Shown piece by piece: positions 11,759 through 19,086 of a DNA stretch of 23,530 nt; positions within the stretch are counted from its first letter, which is position 1; every line of letters begins with the position of its first letter. The notes beneath the pieces are model-generated. The model worked only from the letters and a program-made list of their open reading frames with translations. It was not told the origin of the DNA and did not search any database. The stretch is taken from positions 10,792 through 34,321 of IMG/VR virus record IMGVR_UViG_3300028388_002021; one strand, written 5' to 3'. This DNA is from a virus. Both the position numbers and the translations under genes were made by a program.

Positions 11759-12277
11759 ATGGCCACAAATGGCAAGAAACCCACGACAAAGAAACCCACT
11801 AAGCGCAAAACCGGGCGCCCAAAGGCCAAGGACGCGAAGCGGACCAAGGCTGAATCGGCGGCAATGCTCAATGATTACTTGGGCGGGATGAGCTTTGAAC
11901 AGGTTGCTGAAAAGTACGGCTACGCAAACGAGTCTGGACCACGCGAAAGAATCACGCGACTCATCGACAAGCAGGTTTCACCATCAGCAGAAGCGTATCG
12001 AAAGAAGTGTCTTGCTCAGTATGGCGCTTTACTTTCTGCCGTTTGGCCTGATGCAACTTCAGGCAACCGTGGCGCCGTCGAAACCGCAAGCGGACTCGTG
12101 GATAAAATCGCTCGCCTCGCAGGCGCAGACAAGCTCCCGCCAATCATCGACCCAGATGACACAGACGGACCCACAAAGCGAGCCGTCCACCTCGACGATG
12201 GCCGCGCAATCTACGTCGACGCAGGAACGTCAACCACCGGAATTACGGTACATGTGGACAGCACTCGATCCGACTGA
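11759..12277 (+). CDS. terS: Terminase small subunit-like protein
   Basis: A 172-residue protein with a very basic, Lys/Thr/Pro-rich start (GKKPTTKKPTKRKTGRPKAK), then a helix-turn-helix region (AAMLNDYLGGMSFEQVAEKYGY) and further helices with ITRLIDKQV and TASGLVDKIARLAG. The GRPKAKD plus HTH plus a following gene for the large terminase is the usual arrangement of a small subunit, which recognises the packaging site and regulates the motor. The C-terminal third is hydrophilic and acidic. It overlaps the large subunit gene by 26 bp. Small terminases are very diverse, so the assignment depends partly on context. Confidence 0.8.
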   Translation: MATNGKKPTTKKPTKRKTGRPKAKDAKRTKAESAAMLNDYLGGMSFEQVAEKYGYANESGPRERITRLIDKQVSPSAEAYRKKCLAQYGALLSAVWPDATSGNRGAVETASGLVDKIARLAGADKLPPIIDPDDTDGPTKRAVHLDDGRAIYVDAGTSTTGITVHVDSTRSD

Positions 12278-13640
12278 TGACCGCAGGCCACTGAAGCGCC
12301 TCGGGCATCAGCACCAGTTTGCTGCGTCCACGTCAACGAACACATACCTGGCAGGTGGTTGGGGTAGCGGAAAGAGCATTGCCGGCCTGGCCTTTATCGA
12401 CGACAGCCTTTGGGACAATCCCGGATGCACTGGCATCGTTATGCAGCCGACGCACCGCCTCTTGCGCGAGTTCGTCGAGACGCAATTGCGGCCAGCATTC
12501 AAGCGGCTTATCGTTGGCGAATCAAAGACCGATGGGATTCTCTACCTGCCAGGTGGGCGCCGAATCATCTGCCTCTCTGGCCATGTACTCGATAGACTGG
12601 AGTTGTACAATGCCGCGTGGGGATACATCGACGAAGGTGGACTGCTCAAGCGCGAAGTATTCACGCGCATGGCAGCGCGCCTTAGAGACGCTAGAGCGTC
12701 TCGGATTCGACTTGGAATCACTGGAACCCCTCATTACGGGTGGCTGCGTGACGAATTCGACGGTCGTCATGATGATAACCGATCAATCATCCACGTCAGA
12801 ACCGCAGACAATCCGCATCTACATCGAGACTACATCGAAAACCTGATGGCATCTTGCCCGGCGCGTATGCGCAAGGCATACCTGGAAGGACACTTCGTCA
12901 GTTCAGGCGGTAACGTTTACCCAGAGTGGGACCCAGATGACCGCCATCAGATTGACTGGACCTATCGACCGGATCGGGACATGCCGATTATCCCGGTGGT
13001 AGACTGGTCGCCTCGCACTGCCCATGTCCAGTTCTGGCAACTGATTCCGGAAGGAACCGAAATCACCAAAGGCGTGCACCTGAAAAAGCTGCACAGACAG
13101 CACGAGTATGCAGGCGCGGTGCTCGTAGATGAGTTGATTCCAGACTTGCTCATGGACACCACAACCACCGAAAGACTTGCGCGAATGACTCTTGAGCGAG
13201 CATACCCGTTCTCACAATACGTATGCGACCCGGCAGGAAAAGCTAAGGAAGCCACGTCGGGAAAGACTAACATCCGCATCTTCTCGCAAATCACCGGCGC
13301 GAAGCCTCTATATAAAACCAAGACGGGCTACCGCCTCATCACCAATGGCGTCGAGATGGTCCGTAACATGCTCGACCCATACGACGGAGTGCCTCGTATG
13401 TACATCTCTCGGGACCTGGTCGAGCGCTCTCGTCGACTGCCTGACCACCTCAAGCGCAGAGCAACGTCCGTCGCACTGCAGGAGTACGGATACTCCCCGC
13501 ACGTCGACGGAAAGCCCATCGACTCCAATCCAATTGAAGACGGCGTGACAGAGCACGCTGCAGACGATACTAGATATCTGGCTGTCAATTTCTTTCCCGT
13601 TGCCAGGCTGGCAGAGCGGGTGCATGTGAGGGCTGCGTGA
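12252..13640 (+). CDS. terL: Terminase large subunit (ATPase and nuclease)
   Basis: A 462-residue DNA-packaging motor protein. The ATPase domain has Walker A AGGWGSGKS (34-42), Walker B YIDE (125-128) with the catalytic glutamate and coupling motif GITGTP (155-160). The nuclease domain of RNase H fold starts at PVVDWSP (D251), followed by YVCDPAG and DDTRYLAVN near the end. These cut concatemeric DNA. Start ATG 12252 is placed so the protein begins just before the ATPase fold; the frame is open further upstream to 11895 but that part runs over the small subunit gene. SD is weak, so translation is probably coupled to the small subunit. Its sequence type (GWGSGK with YIDE) does not tell cos from headful packaging by itself. 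Confidence 0.95.
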   Translation: MWTALDPTDDRRPLKRLGHQHQFAASTSTNTYLAGGWGSGKSIAGLAFIDDSLWDNPGCTGIVMQPTHRLLREFVETQLRPAFKRLIVGESKTDGILYLPGGRRIICLSGHVLDRLELYNAAWGYIDEGGLLKREVFTRMAARLRDARASRIRLGITGTPHYGWLRDEFDGRHDDNRSIIHVRTADNPHLHRDYIENLMASCPARMRKAYLEGHFVSSGGNVYPEWDPDDRHQIDWTYRPDRDMPIIPVVDWSPRTAHVQFWQLIPEGTEITKGVHLKKLHRQHEYAGAVLVDELIPDLLMDTTTTERLARMTLERAYPFSQYVCDPAGKAKEATSGKTNIRIFSQITGAKPLYKTKTGYRLITNGVEMVRNMLDPYDGVPRMYISRDLVERSRRLPDHLKRRATSVALQEYGYSPHVDGKPIDSNPIEDGVTEHAADDTRYLAVNFFPVARLAERVHVRAA

Positions 13641-13882
13641 TGTGGTATGAAAAGCGGATAAATGGCAAAAAGAAGCTGGTTTTCAGGATCTCCGACAGAA
13701 TGCCAAATCGCATTGGCGACACATACGGCAGTTTCATAGAAACACATGCTCGGCGGCGTGAATACATCATGAAGTGTTGGAGGCACGAGTGCGACGATCC
13801 TAGCAATCCAAGCCCTCCATGTGTGCAGTGTGGCGACTGTGACCAATACGAGCAAGACGAATTCATCAACCCGTGGGAGTAG
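13640..13882 (+). CDS. Small cysteine-rich protein between terminase and portal
   Basis: An 80-residue protein with a basic N-terminal half (MWYEKRINGKKKLVFRISDR) and a C-terminal cluster of cysteines and acidic residues (CWRHECDD, CVQCGDCDQYEQDEF) that may bind zinc. ATG 13640 shares a base with the terminase stop and has GAGGG seven bases upstream; GTG 13637 is the alternative. Small genes between terminase and portal are common in phages and often unexplained. No family is recognised. Confidence 0.72.
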   Translation: MWYEKRINGKKKLVFRISDRMPNRIGDTYGSFIETHARRREYIMKCWRHECDDPSNPSPPCVQCGDCDQYEQDEFINPWE

Positions 13883-13885
13883 GCC

Positions 13886-15532
13886 ATGGTAACCAAGTTC
13901 ACCAAAGTTCTAAGCAAGATTTCCGACCCGACAGGCCCGTCTAGCATTGCCCGCCGAATGATGGACCCACTGTGGCGCAACAACGTCGAGTCTGTCTTGC
14001 AGCACGTAGCCAATTGGCAGCGCGGCACTGAGTTCTACTCGTACCGCGAGGAGTTGATGAACAGAACGCGGTACCTGCTCGGGTCGATGCAGTCGGATAT
14101 GATCAACATCATCAGCGACTACTTCCCGAAGACCGGATCGGACATCAGCGATAAGCAACTCAATATCCGGCTATTCCGCAAGTTGACTAAAAGCAAGGCA
14201 AAGGTATTTTGTTCAAGCGGCACTCGATTCTTCTTGGTGAACGACGCAGGCGAGGAAGTGGAAAGCGACGCATTCACGGACATGATTACCGAGGGACGGT
14301 TCAAGACAGCATTCAAGGACGCGGATCTGTTTGTCCAGGGCTGCGACCGGACATGCGTCAAGCTTGAGTGGAACAAGCGCCGGCGATGCGTTCGTCCGCA
14401 GGTGTGGCCAGCTCAACTTGTACACGTCGCAGTCAACCCTGCGCCAGGCTGCTACGGCTCAGTGGACGACGCGCACGGGGTCATGTTCGAGCTTCCGCCC
14501 GAGAGCGGGTATGCGAATGCCACTGATTCAAGGTACGAGGTGTGGGTCATTGACCCAATCACCGGGCAAACGGCGCACTACATCAGCGGGTCGCGCGAAA
14601 AAGAAGGGCCAGACGGAAAGAAAACCCCTGACTGGTATGAGGACGCAATCAACGAAGATGGCATGTTCCCATTCGTCGACCCGGAAACCAAAGAGCCTAT
14701 CTACCCGTTCGTATGGTGGCAAGCAGACGACCTGGACGCCGTCTACCACATCGGGTCAGAGGACGCGTTGACCGTCAACAGAAATATCAATCTGGCTCTT
14801 ACCGATATGATGGACGCTATCCACCATCAGGCATGGCCAACGCTGGTAATTAGCCGCGCCGAAGGAAGCGCAGGCGAATCAGGTAAGCAGGTGCCAATCG
14901 GTCCGCGTGATGTGATTGAGCTGGCCGAGGGCGAGTCTGCCGACTTCCTGGCGTCCCCGCTCGACGCAAAGCAGGTCTTCGACATCATGCAAAGCCTCAT
15001 GATGATTGACGCGATGATGGACGGGCAGAACCCGCAAGCAGTACGGGTCGAGGGCACCGAGGCACAAAGCGGCTATGCGCTCAAGGTCCAGAACGTCCCG
15101 CTGACCGAGCACCGAATGGATATGGTCGAGGTACTGCGGCCATACGTGGAAGACACGCTGCGCCGTGCGGTCATCGTGTGGAACTATTACGCGCCATCGT
15201 TTGGTCGTGAGCTGATTCCAGAGGGGTTGCGGCCGAAGTGGGAACCGGGAGACATCGACATCCCCGTCGACGATATGCAGGAAGAGCAGGTTTGGGCGCT
15301 GAAGTATTCGAGCAACGTGGCCACGCCAGCCGACAGGCTTATGGGCGAAAGGGACGTGGACAAGGAAGAGGCGATCAAGATGCTCGGTGCGAACGCTGCA
15401 CTAAACAAGGAGCTTGCCCGGGCTGGTTCCGTCGATATCGAGATGTCTGACAGGCCAGAGATTCCAGGCGGCGAACAACCAGACGGTGAGCCGGTCGAGC
15501 CAGAAGACGACGACCAGGAAGACGAAAAATGA
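13886..15532 (+). CDS. Portal protein
   Basis: A 548-residue protein at the position right after the terminase, which in this class is the dodecameric portal through which DNA enters and leaves the head. The N-terminal half has a helical region (VANWQRGTEFYSYREELMN, YLLGSMQSDMIN) and an alpha-beta core with EWNKRRRCVRPQ and VHVAVNPAPG. A following segment (DLDAVYHIGSEDALTVNRNI, DMMDAIHHQAWPTLVI) and the long helix before the acidic tail (about 480-548, EEDDDQEDEK-like) match the stem and wing plan of SPP1/HK97-type portals. Size fits. ATG 13886 is preceded by GGGAG. The final stop overlaps the zincin start as ATGA. Assignment uses order plus general fold features rather than a fixed motif. 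Confidence 0.82.
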   Translation: MVTKFTKVLSKISDPTGPSSIARRMMDPLWRNNVESVLQHVANWQRGTEFYSYREELMNRTRYLLGSMQSDMINIISDYFPKTGSDISDKQLNIRLFRKLTKSKAKVFCSSGTRFFLVNDAGEEVESDAFTDMITEGRFKTAFKDADLFVQGCDRTCVKLEWNKRRRCVRPQVWPAQLVHVAVNPAPGCYGSVDDAHGVMFELPPESGYANATDSRYEVWVIDPITGQTAHYISGSREKEGPDGKKTPDWYEDAINEDGMFPFVDPETKEPIYPFVWWQADDLDAVYHIGSEDALTVNRNINLALTDMMDAIHHQAWPTLVISRAEGSAGESGKQVPIGPRDVIELAEGESADFLASPLDAKQVFDIMQSLMMIDAMMDGQNPQAVRVEGTEAQSGYALKVQNVPLTEHRMDMVEVLRPYVEDTLRRAVIVWNYYAPSFGRELIPEGLRPKWEPGDIDIPVDDMQEEQVWALKYSSNVATPADRLMGERDVDKEEAIKMLGANAALNKELARAGSVDIEMSDRPEIPGGEQPDGEPVEPEDDDQEDEK

Positions 15533-15861
15533 AGCCACCGGACAAAGCGCTGATTCTGGGCTTTGACTACCAAGTCGACATCGTCGACGAGGCCAGGTTT
15601 ACCGATGGCGCAGAGGCCGCCGGGTACTGCGACCGGGAGAAGCAGCTTATCTACATCAACGCATCTCAGACGAATCAGGCGGTTGCCGACACGTTGATCC
15701 ATGAGTGCATACATGCAATCAGCGCAGCGCTGAACCTTGACCTCGAAGAGAAGGACGTTATCAGGTGGACAACTTCAGTACGCAACCTGTTCAGATCCAA
15801 CCCGGACGCTATTGTCTGGCTGGCAGAAAAGATGTCCGGTCGGAGGTACAGGTCTAAATGA
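15529..15861 (+). CDS. SprT/ImmA-like zinc metallopeptidase-fold protein
   Basis: A 110-residue protein with TLIHECIHAISAALNLDLEE at 55-74: HExxH (H58, E59, H62) plus E73 or E74 as possible third ligand, the usual zincin signature. The preceding part has a beta strand pair (KALILGFDYQVDIV) and a Cys. The HExxHAIS...LxLxE form and C-terminal VRNLFRSNPDAIVWLAEKM occur in many phage proteins between portal and head genes, generally called putative metallopeptidase. It might process virion proteins or act in the host cell; a prohead protease of the S14 or U9 class is not seen, so this could be one. It overlaps portal and zinc-ribbon genes by ATGA. Confidence 0.85.
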   Translation: MKPPDKALILGFDYQVDIVDEARFTDGAEAAGYCDREKQLIYINASQTNQAVADTLIHECIHAISAALNLDLEEKDVIRWTTSVRNLFRSNPDAIVWLAEKMSGRRYRSK

Positions 15862-16163
15862 AACCACGCATACCACCCAAGCCGCAAACCCTGTACTTGC
15901 TGCACGATGGATCTTGGTGCTTCGGTCCAATCAAGTGGGGAGACGAGTTCGACCTGCTGGCCTTTCAGTACGGGGTCGAGCACGACGGAGACGAGTTGGA
16001 AATAGAGGTAGACCCCGACCCGCTGCCCACTCTGTGGGTGGCTCATTGCCACGTATGCGGCGAGAAGTTTGGTATTGGTGAAGACGATCTGACAGACGAC
16101 GGCTGTTTGCCGAAGTGCCCTAATTGTGGAGCATGGTTGCAGCCGAATAGGGCTTGCTCTTGA
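15858..16163 (+). CDS. Zinc-ribbon protein in the head gene cluster
   Basis: A 101-residue protein. Its N-terminal half (TLYLLHDGSWCFGPIKWGDEF is the visible start) is rich in aromatic and acidic residues (EHDGDELEIEVDPD), and its C-terminal half has a zinc ribbon: CHVCG at about 64-68 and CPNCGAW about 20 residues later, with an extra cysteine in between. No named family is recognised. It sits between the zincin and the head morphogenesis gene and overlaps both, so it is translated with them. Host mRNA or capsid-related binding is open. Confidence 0.8.
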   Translation: MKPRIPPKPQTLYLLHDGSWCFGPIKWGDEFDLLAFQYGVEHDGDELEIEVDPDPLPTLWVAHCHVCGEKFGIGEDDLTDDGCLPKCPNCGAWLQPNRACS

Positions 16164-16984
16164 GCATCGACGCACTAGAATCCAGGCTGTGGAATGCATG
16201 GGGGCGCACCCTTGGCAACCTGGAGCTGCGCCTTCGGGACATTGTCACCGGGTTACATGACGACGGCGGCATCCTCGAGATGGACGCATACAACGTGCAG
16301 CAGATAGACCAGAACCTTCGCACCCTGCGCAACAAAATCCAGGAGGCTGGTCTTGGAGATGCGCTTTCCGAACAAAGAGACGTACTCGATTCACTACTCG
16401 ACGAAATCAGGGAAGAGGCGGAAGGCTTCGGCCTGCCAGATGTGTTTGCACCTGCGACGGATAAAAGCATTCAGATGCTTATCGACGGCTCAGAGGCTGA
16501 CATCCTGCGGGTAATGGACAAAGCCGCCGACGATGTTGCCGTACACCTGCGGTCTGCAATCGTGGGCGGGGTCAAGCGGACGGACCTACTTGGGAGCATT
16601 GCGCAGACCATGGGTAGGACGCAGAGGCAGGCCAAGACGGTTCTGGGCACGTCTCTCCAGTCATTCCACAGGCAGGTGACAATCACCCACGCCAAAGAAA
16701 ACGATGTTGAGGAATTCGGCTATGTTGGCCCGAAGGATGATATCACGCGAGAGTGGTGCAGGCGATGGGTCGGCAGACGCGGAACTGTTGCGCAGATAGA
16801 GGCGACGGTCAACGAATGGGGGAGAGCAAAGCAGCCAGGTCCCGCCTCTGTCTTTGGTGGTGGATGGGGCTGTCGCCATGACTGGATTCCAATCATAGGC
16901 GAGCGGCAGCGGAAGAAGTATAAACCAGCACCAACACCAACGGGCTCAATCAAGTGGGAAGGGGAAGAGGACTTTGGCAGTTAG
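16160..16984 (+). CDS. Phage head morphogenesis / minor capsid protein (SPP1 gp7 or Mu gpF-like)
   Basis: A 274-residue protein, mostly helical in its first 180 residues, then with the conserved C-terminal block of this family: EFGYVGPKDDITREWCRRW, the WVGRRGT stretch, and GGGWGCRHDWIP. The pattern FxYxGxxDxxTRxxCxxxxG ... GGxxCRHxWxP marks SPP1 gp7 / Mu gpF minor head proteins, which help assembly and are sometimes injected with DNA. Start TTG 16160 is chosen because it overlaps the preceding stop as TTGA and has AGGG seven bases before; TTG 16154 is an alternative. Both are weak starts, so the protein is probably made in small amounts. It is followed by a coupled gene. Confidence 0.85.
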   Translation: MSIDALESRLWNAWGRTLGNLELRLRDIVTGLHDDGGILEMDAYNVQQIDQNLRTLRNKIQEAGLGDALSEQRDVLDSLLDEIREEAEGFGLPDVFAPATDKSIQMLIDGSEADILRVMDKAADDVAVHLRSAIVGGVKRTDLLGSIAQTMGRTQRQAKTVLGTSLQSFHRQVTITHAKENDVEEFGYVGPKDDITREWCRRWVGRRGTVAQIEATVNEWGRAKQPGPASVFGGGWGCRHDWIPIIGERQRKKYKPAPTPTGSIKWEGEEDFGS

Positions 16985-17675
16985 TCGCGGCAGGTTGATT
17001 TCGTCGACCGTGAAGATCAGCAAGAAGCAATACAATTTGCCGAAGGGCAAGATGAAGCAATACCTGCGGCTGATAGCCATGGCGCTCAAGCAGATCCGGC
17101 AGGAGAGAATCAACGCAGGCAAGTGTACAGATGGATCGCCAATGCTGACCGGGCCGGTTCAAACGAACTACAAGAAGCCACGAAAGCGCAAGCCCATTGC
17201 CGAATACAAGACCAAGAAGGCAAGGGACAGACAACGTCAACTGCGGGCCAAGGAGCGAGAGGGGCGCACGCCCCTGTCTGCCATGAGCCACCACCCGACT
17301 GCGCAGTACACACCGGAATACGAGCGGAGAAAGCTGTTCACGTCAAAGAAGGGCGGGAAGCGCAAAGGCGGCAGGCGGCGGCTGTACACAAAGGGCGACA
17401 GGCTGCGCCTGACTGGTGCAATGCTTGCGTCTCAACACATCACGGTCAAGTCTTGGGACCGGGTTCTGCTTGGCTTCTCACCGGAGGAAGCTGGCAAGGC
17501 GTTCCGCAACGACCTGAATAGGCCGTTCGTGAAGTTCACCAGGGAAGAGATGAAGCTGGCACAATCTGACGCCAAGTCGGCAATGGACATCAGGGCAGAC
17601 AGGGCGGCAGAGCGCAAGGTTGGAAACCAACAGTGGCAGGCCAGCCCGGAGCCAGGGTGGTCTTGGATTAGGTAA
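16974..17675 (+). CDS. Basic protein, possible phage virion morphogenesis (tail completion-like) protein
   Basis: A protein of 233 residues if TTG 16974 is used; in-frame TTG 16995 and GTG 17010 are other starts, and none has a strong ribosome site. It is very basic, with Lys/Arg-rich tracts (KKPRKRKPIAEYKTKKARDR, KKGGKRKGGRRR). The later part has DRLRLTGAMLASQHITVKSW and DRVLLGFSPEEAGKAFRNDL, then NRPFVKFTREEM. The order L-x2-TG-x-L, then V-x-L-GF, then R-x-F-x3-T/S-x2-E resembles the phage virion morphogenesis (Mu gpG/P2 gpS) family, which fits its place after the gp7-like gene. The call is tentative; a DNA-binding structural protein is another option. Confidence 0.65.
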   Translation: MAVSRGRLISSTVKISKKQYNLPKGKMKQYLRLIAMALKQIRQERINAGKCTDGSPMLTGPVQTNYKKPRKRKPIAEYKTKKARDRQRQLRAKEREGRTPLSAMSHHPTAQYTPEYERRKLFTSKKGGKRKGGRRRLYTKGDRLRLTGAMLASQHITVKSWDRVLLGFSPEEAGKAFRNDLNRPFVKFTREEMKLAQSDAKSAMDIRADRAAERKVGNQQWQASPEPGWSWIR

Positions 17676-17693
17676 CGGACACAGGGGATAACA

Positions 17694-18125
17694 ATGAGCA
17701 CAGAAATAGTCAATACACGCGGGCAAACCGGGATGACCATCGGCTGGCTGACCGTCGAGAAGAATGGGACGGTTGTTGTCGGAAGCTTGGTCAATGGCCC
17801 GAATCACGCCGGATTCGCCATAAGGCGGTCAATCATGCCCAACGGCAAGGCGCGCCTCGGCGTGCATCCTGCCAAGCACATCTCAGGCGTCAAGGGAGAG
17901 CGCGTGCTGGCCCCTGGCGACATGCCTGTGTGGTGGTCAGACAAGCACAACATGGCCGTCAAGGCGGAGCTTCTGAAGCGTGCGCCGTACCTCAACGGCA
18001 ACAACAACCCATGGCCGAACTCGGTCATCAAGACCTCGTGGAAAGACCAGAAGGATCTGGACCACATCAAAAGGCGCGAGGCTGCGGCAGGCAAAGACGA
18101 CTCAATCGAGCTGGTGAGTGAATGA
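17694..18125 (+). CDS. Hypothetical protein in the head gene cluster
   Basis: A 143-residue soluble protein. The N-terminal 35 residues look like beta strands (GWLTVEKNGTVVVGSLVNGP), the middle is Lys/His/Gly-rich (IRRSIMPNGKARLGVHPAKH) and the C-terminal part is charged (KTSWKDQKDLDHIKRREA). No family is recognised. Upstream CAGGGGATAACA precedes ATG 17694. Its stop overlaps the next small gene as ATGA. Position suggests a connector or tail-joining role, but nothing in the sequence proves it. Confidence 0.75.
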   Translation: MSTEIVNTRGQTGMTIGWLTVEKNGTVVVGSLVNGPNHAGFAIRRSIMPNGKARLGVHPAKHISGVKGERVLAPGDMPVWWSDKHNMAVKAELLKRAPYLNGNNNPWPNSVIKTSWKDQKDLDHIKRREAAAGKDDSIELVSE

Positions 18126-18256
18126 GCAAGTACCTTGAGTGGGCCATGCGCCTCGTGTCTGACGCTGTCCGCAGTGGTCTGACGGGTAGCTTGACATTCC
18201 ATTTTCAAGGTGGTAAAATAAAGTCCGTGGACAGACAGGAAAAGCACAAACCTGAA
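18122..18256 (+). CDS. 44-residue DUF2292-like small protein
   Basis: A short gene whose ATG overlaps the preceding stop as ATGA. The product starts MSKYLEWAMRLVSDAVRSGL and continues with GSLTFHFQGGKIKSVDRQEK. The G-S-(L/V)-T-(F/I)-x-(F/I)-Q-x-GKI-x2-(V/I)-(D/E)-R-x-EK form is typical of DUF2292 proteins, small basic proteins of about 40-60 residues found in many bacteria and phages, function unknown. Promoter P4 lies inside its coding sequence. The family match is by recall and limited by size. Confidence 0.7.
18191..18219 (+). promoter_or_regulatory. Predicted promoter P4 for scaffold and capsid
   Basis: TTGACA (18191-18196), 17-bp spacer ending in TGG (extended -10), TAAAAT (18214-18219): 6 of 6 and 5 of 6, the strongest promoter in the window. 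The expected start is about 18226, inside the end of the 44-residue gene. The transcript meets a terminator at 18317-18360 before the scaffold gene. Confidence 0.75.
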
Positions 18257-18316
18257 ATATAGTTTTAGTTTGATGCAATAGCGCCACGAGCGCAGCGCAA
18301 GGCAAGCGCAACCACG

Positions 18317-18360
18317 CCCCTTGACCAAGTGAGCCGGACTCACAGGTCAGGGGTTTTTTT
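18317..18360 (+). terminator. Intrinsic terminator before the scaffold gene
   Basis: CCCCTTGACC (18317-18326) pairs with GGTCAGGGG (18345-18353), one bulged T, with an inner TGAG/CTCA pairing, and seven T follow (18354-18360). It would end most upstream read-through and also P4 transcripts unless bypassed. A six-base AGTCCG/CGGACT pairing between 18222 and the loop (18335-18340) weakly recalls leaders 1 and 2. The 18257-18316 stretch is non-coding and includes GCGC-rich short repeats. Confidence 0.85.
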
Positions 18361-18373
18361 ATTGGAGCAAAGA

Positions 18374-19075
18374 ATGCCCAACGACCCCAATCAGCCGCAA
18401 GACCCGGCAATCAACCCCACGGCAGATCCGGTGGAGCCGCAAGACCCGGCGCCGCAAGATCCAGCCCACAACCCCGCTGACCCCGTGGACCCGAAGACCG
18501 CAGAGGAATGGCTCGCGCAGAAGCGCAAGGCCAATGCCGAAGCGGCCAAGTACCGCAAGCAACTCGAAGCCGCAAACGCCAAGCTGCAGGAGTACGAGGA
18601 CAAAGACAAGTCCGAGGCTCAGCTTATCTTGGAACGAGCGGAAAAGGCCGAAGCCGAACTGGCCCAAGCCCGCAAAGAGGCGTCAGACGCTCGACTCGCT
18701 GCCCAGGTGGCTGGCCTCGGAGTGCGTGACGACTTTGCGAGAGATGCGATTGTACGCGAGATTCAGCAGGCGCAAGCAAGTGACCCGGAAACTGACGTTG
18801 AAGAGAAGCTCAAAGAGATCAAGGGCAAGGCACCGTATCTGTTCGCAGGCCAGGAGCCAGCGCCGGCAGAACCACCGCCAGCCGACGATCCAGAGCCAGA
18901 CCCAGCGGCTGTTGCCACCGGGGCAGGCGGGGCTCACCCGTCCGCAGCAAACGACAAGCGCGCTCGTGCCAAAGAGATTACAGACTGGTTGGATAACCAT
19001 CGCCATCTGCGCGACCCGGGAATCCAACTGCAGAAGGTAGCTCTCCGGCGGGAGTTGCAAAAACTCCAAGGCTGA
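18374..19075 (+). CDS. Capsid scaffolding protein
   Basis: A 233-residue protein placed directly before the major capsid gene. It has a Pro/Asp/Gln-rich N terminus with PQDPA and PADPV repeats (about 1-45), a long charged Ala/Glu/Lys helix with coiled-coil character (about 50-125; AEAAKYRKQLEAANAKLQEY), a Pro/Ala-rich linker (about 165-195) and a basic C terminus (ALRRELQKLQ) of the kind that binds the capsid protein. These properties and position match phage scaffold proteins, which guide procapsid assembly and leave afterwards. TTGGAG precedes ATG 18374. Its last codons include GGAGTT-gcaaa-AACTCC (19051-19067), a small hairpin that may stabilise or stop the message before the capsid gene. 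Confidence 0.85.
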   Translation: MPNDPNQPQDPAINPTADPVEPQDPAPQDPAHNPADPVDPKTAEEWLAQKRKANAEAAKYRKQLEAANAKLQEYEDKDKSEAQLILERAEKAEAELAQARKEASDARLAAQVAGLGVRDDFARDAIVREIQQAQASDPETDVEEKLKEIKGKAPYLFAGQEPAPAEPPPADDPEPDPAAVATGAGGAHPSAANDKRARAKEITDWLDNHRHLRDPGIQLQKVALRRELQKLQG

Positions 19076-19086
19076 AAGGGTAATTC

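Noticed and set aside
11895-12251. Upstream in-frame extension of the large terminase
   Set aside because: The frame is open, but it runs over the small terminase in another frame and has low-complexity sequence; the ATPase fold begins after ATG 12252.
18191-18360. Third copy of the A1-B1-A2-B2 leader after promoter P4
   Set aside because: Promoter and terminator are present, but the only A1-A2 match is six bases (AGTCCG/CGGACT) and begins before the expected start. It may be unrelated.
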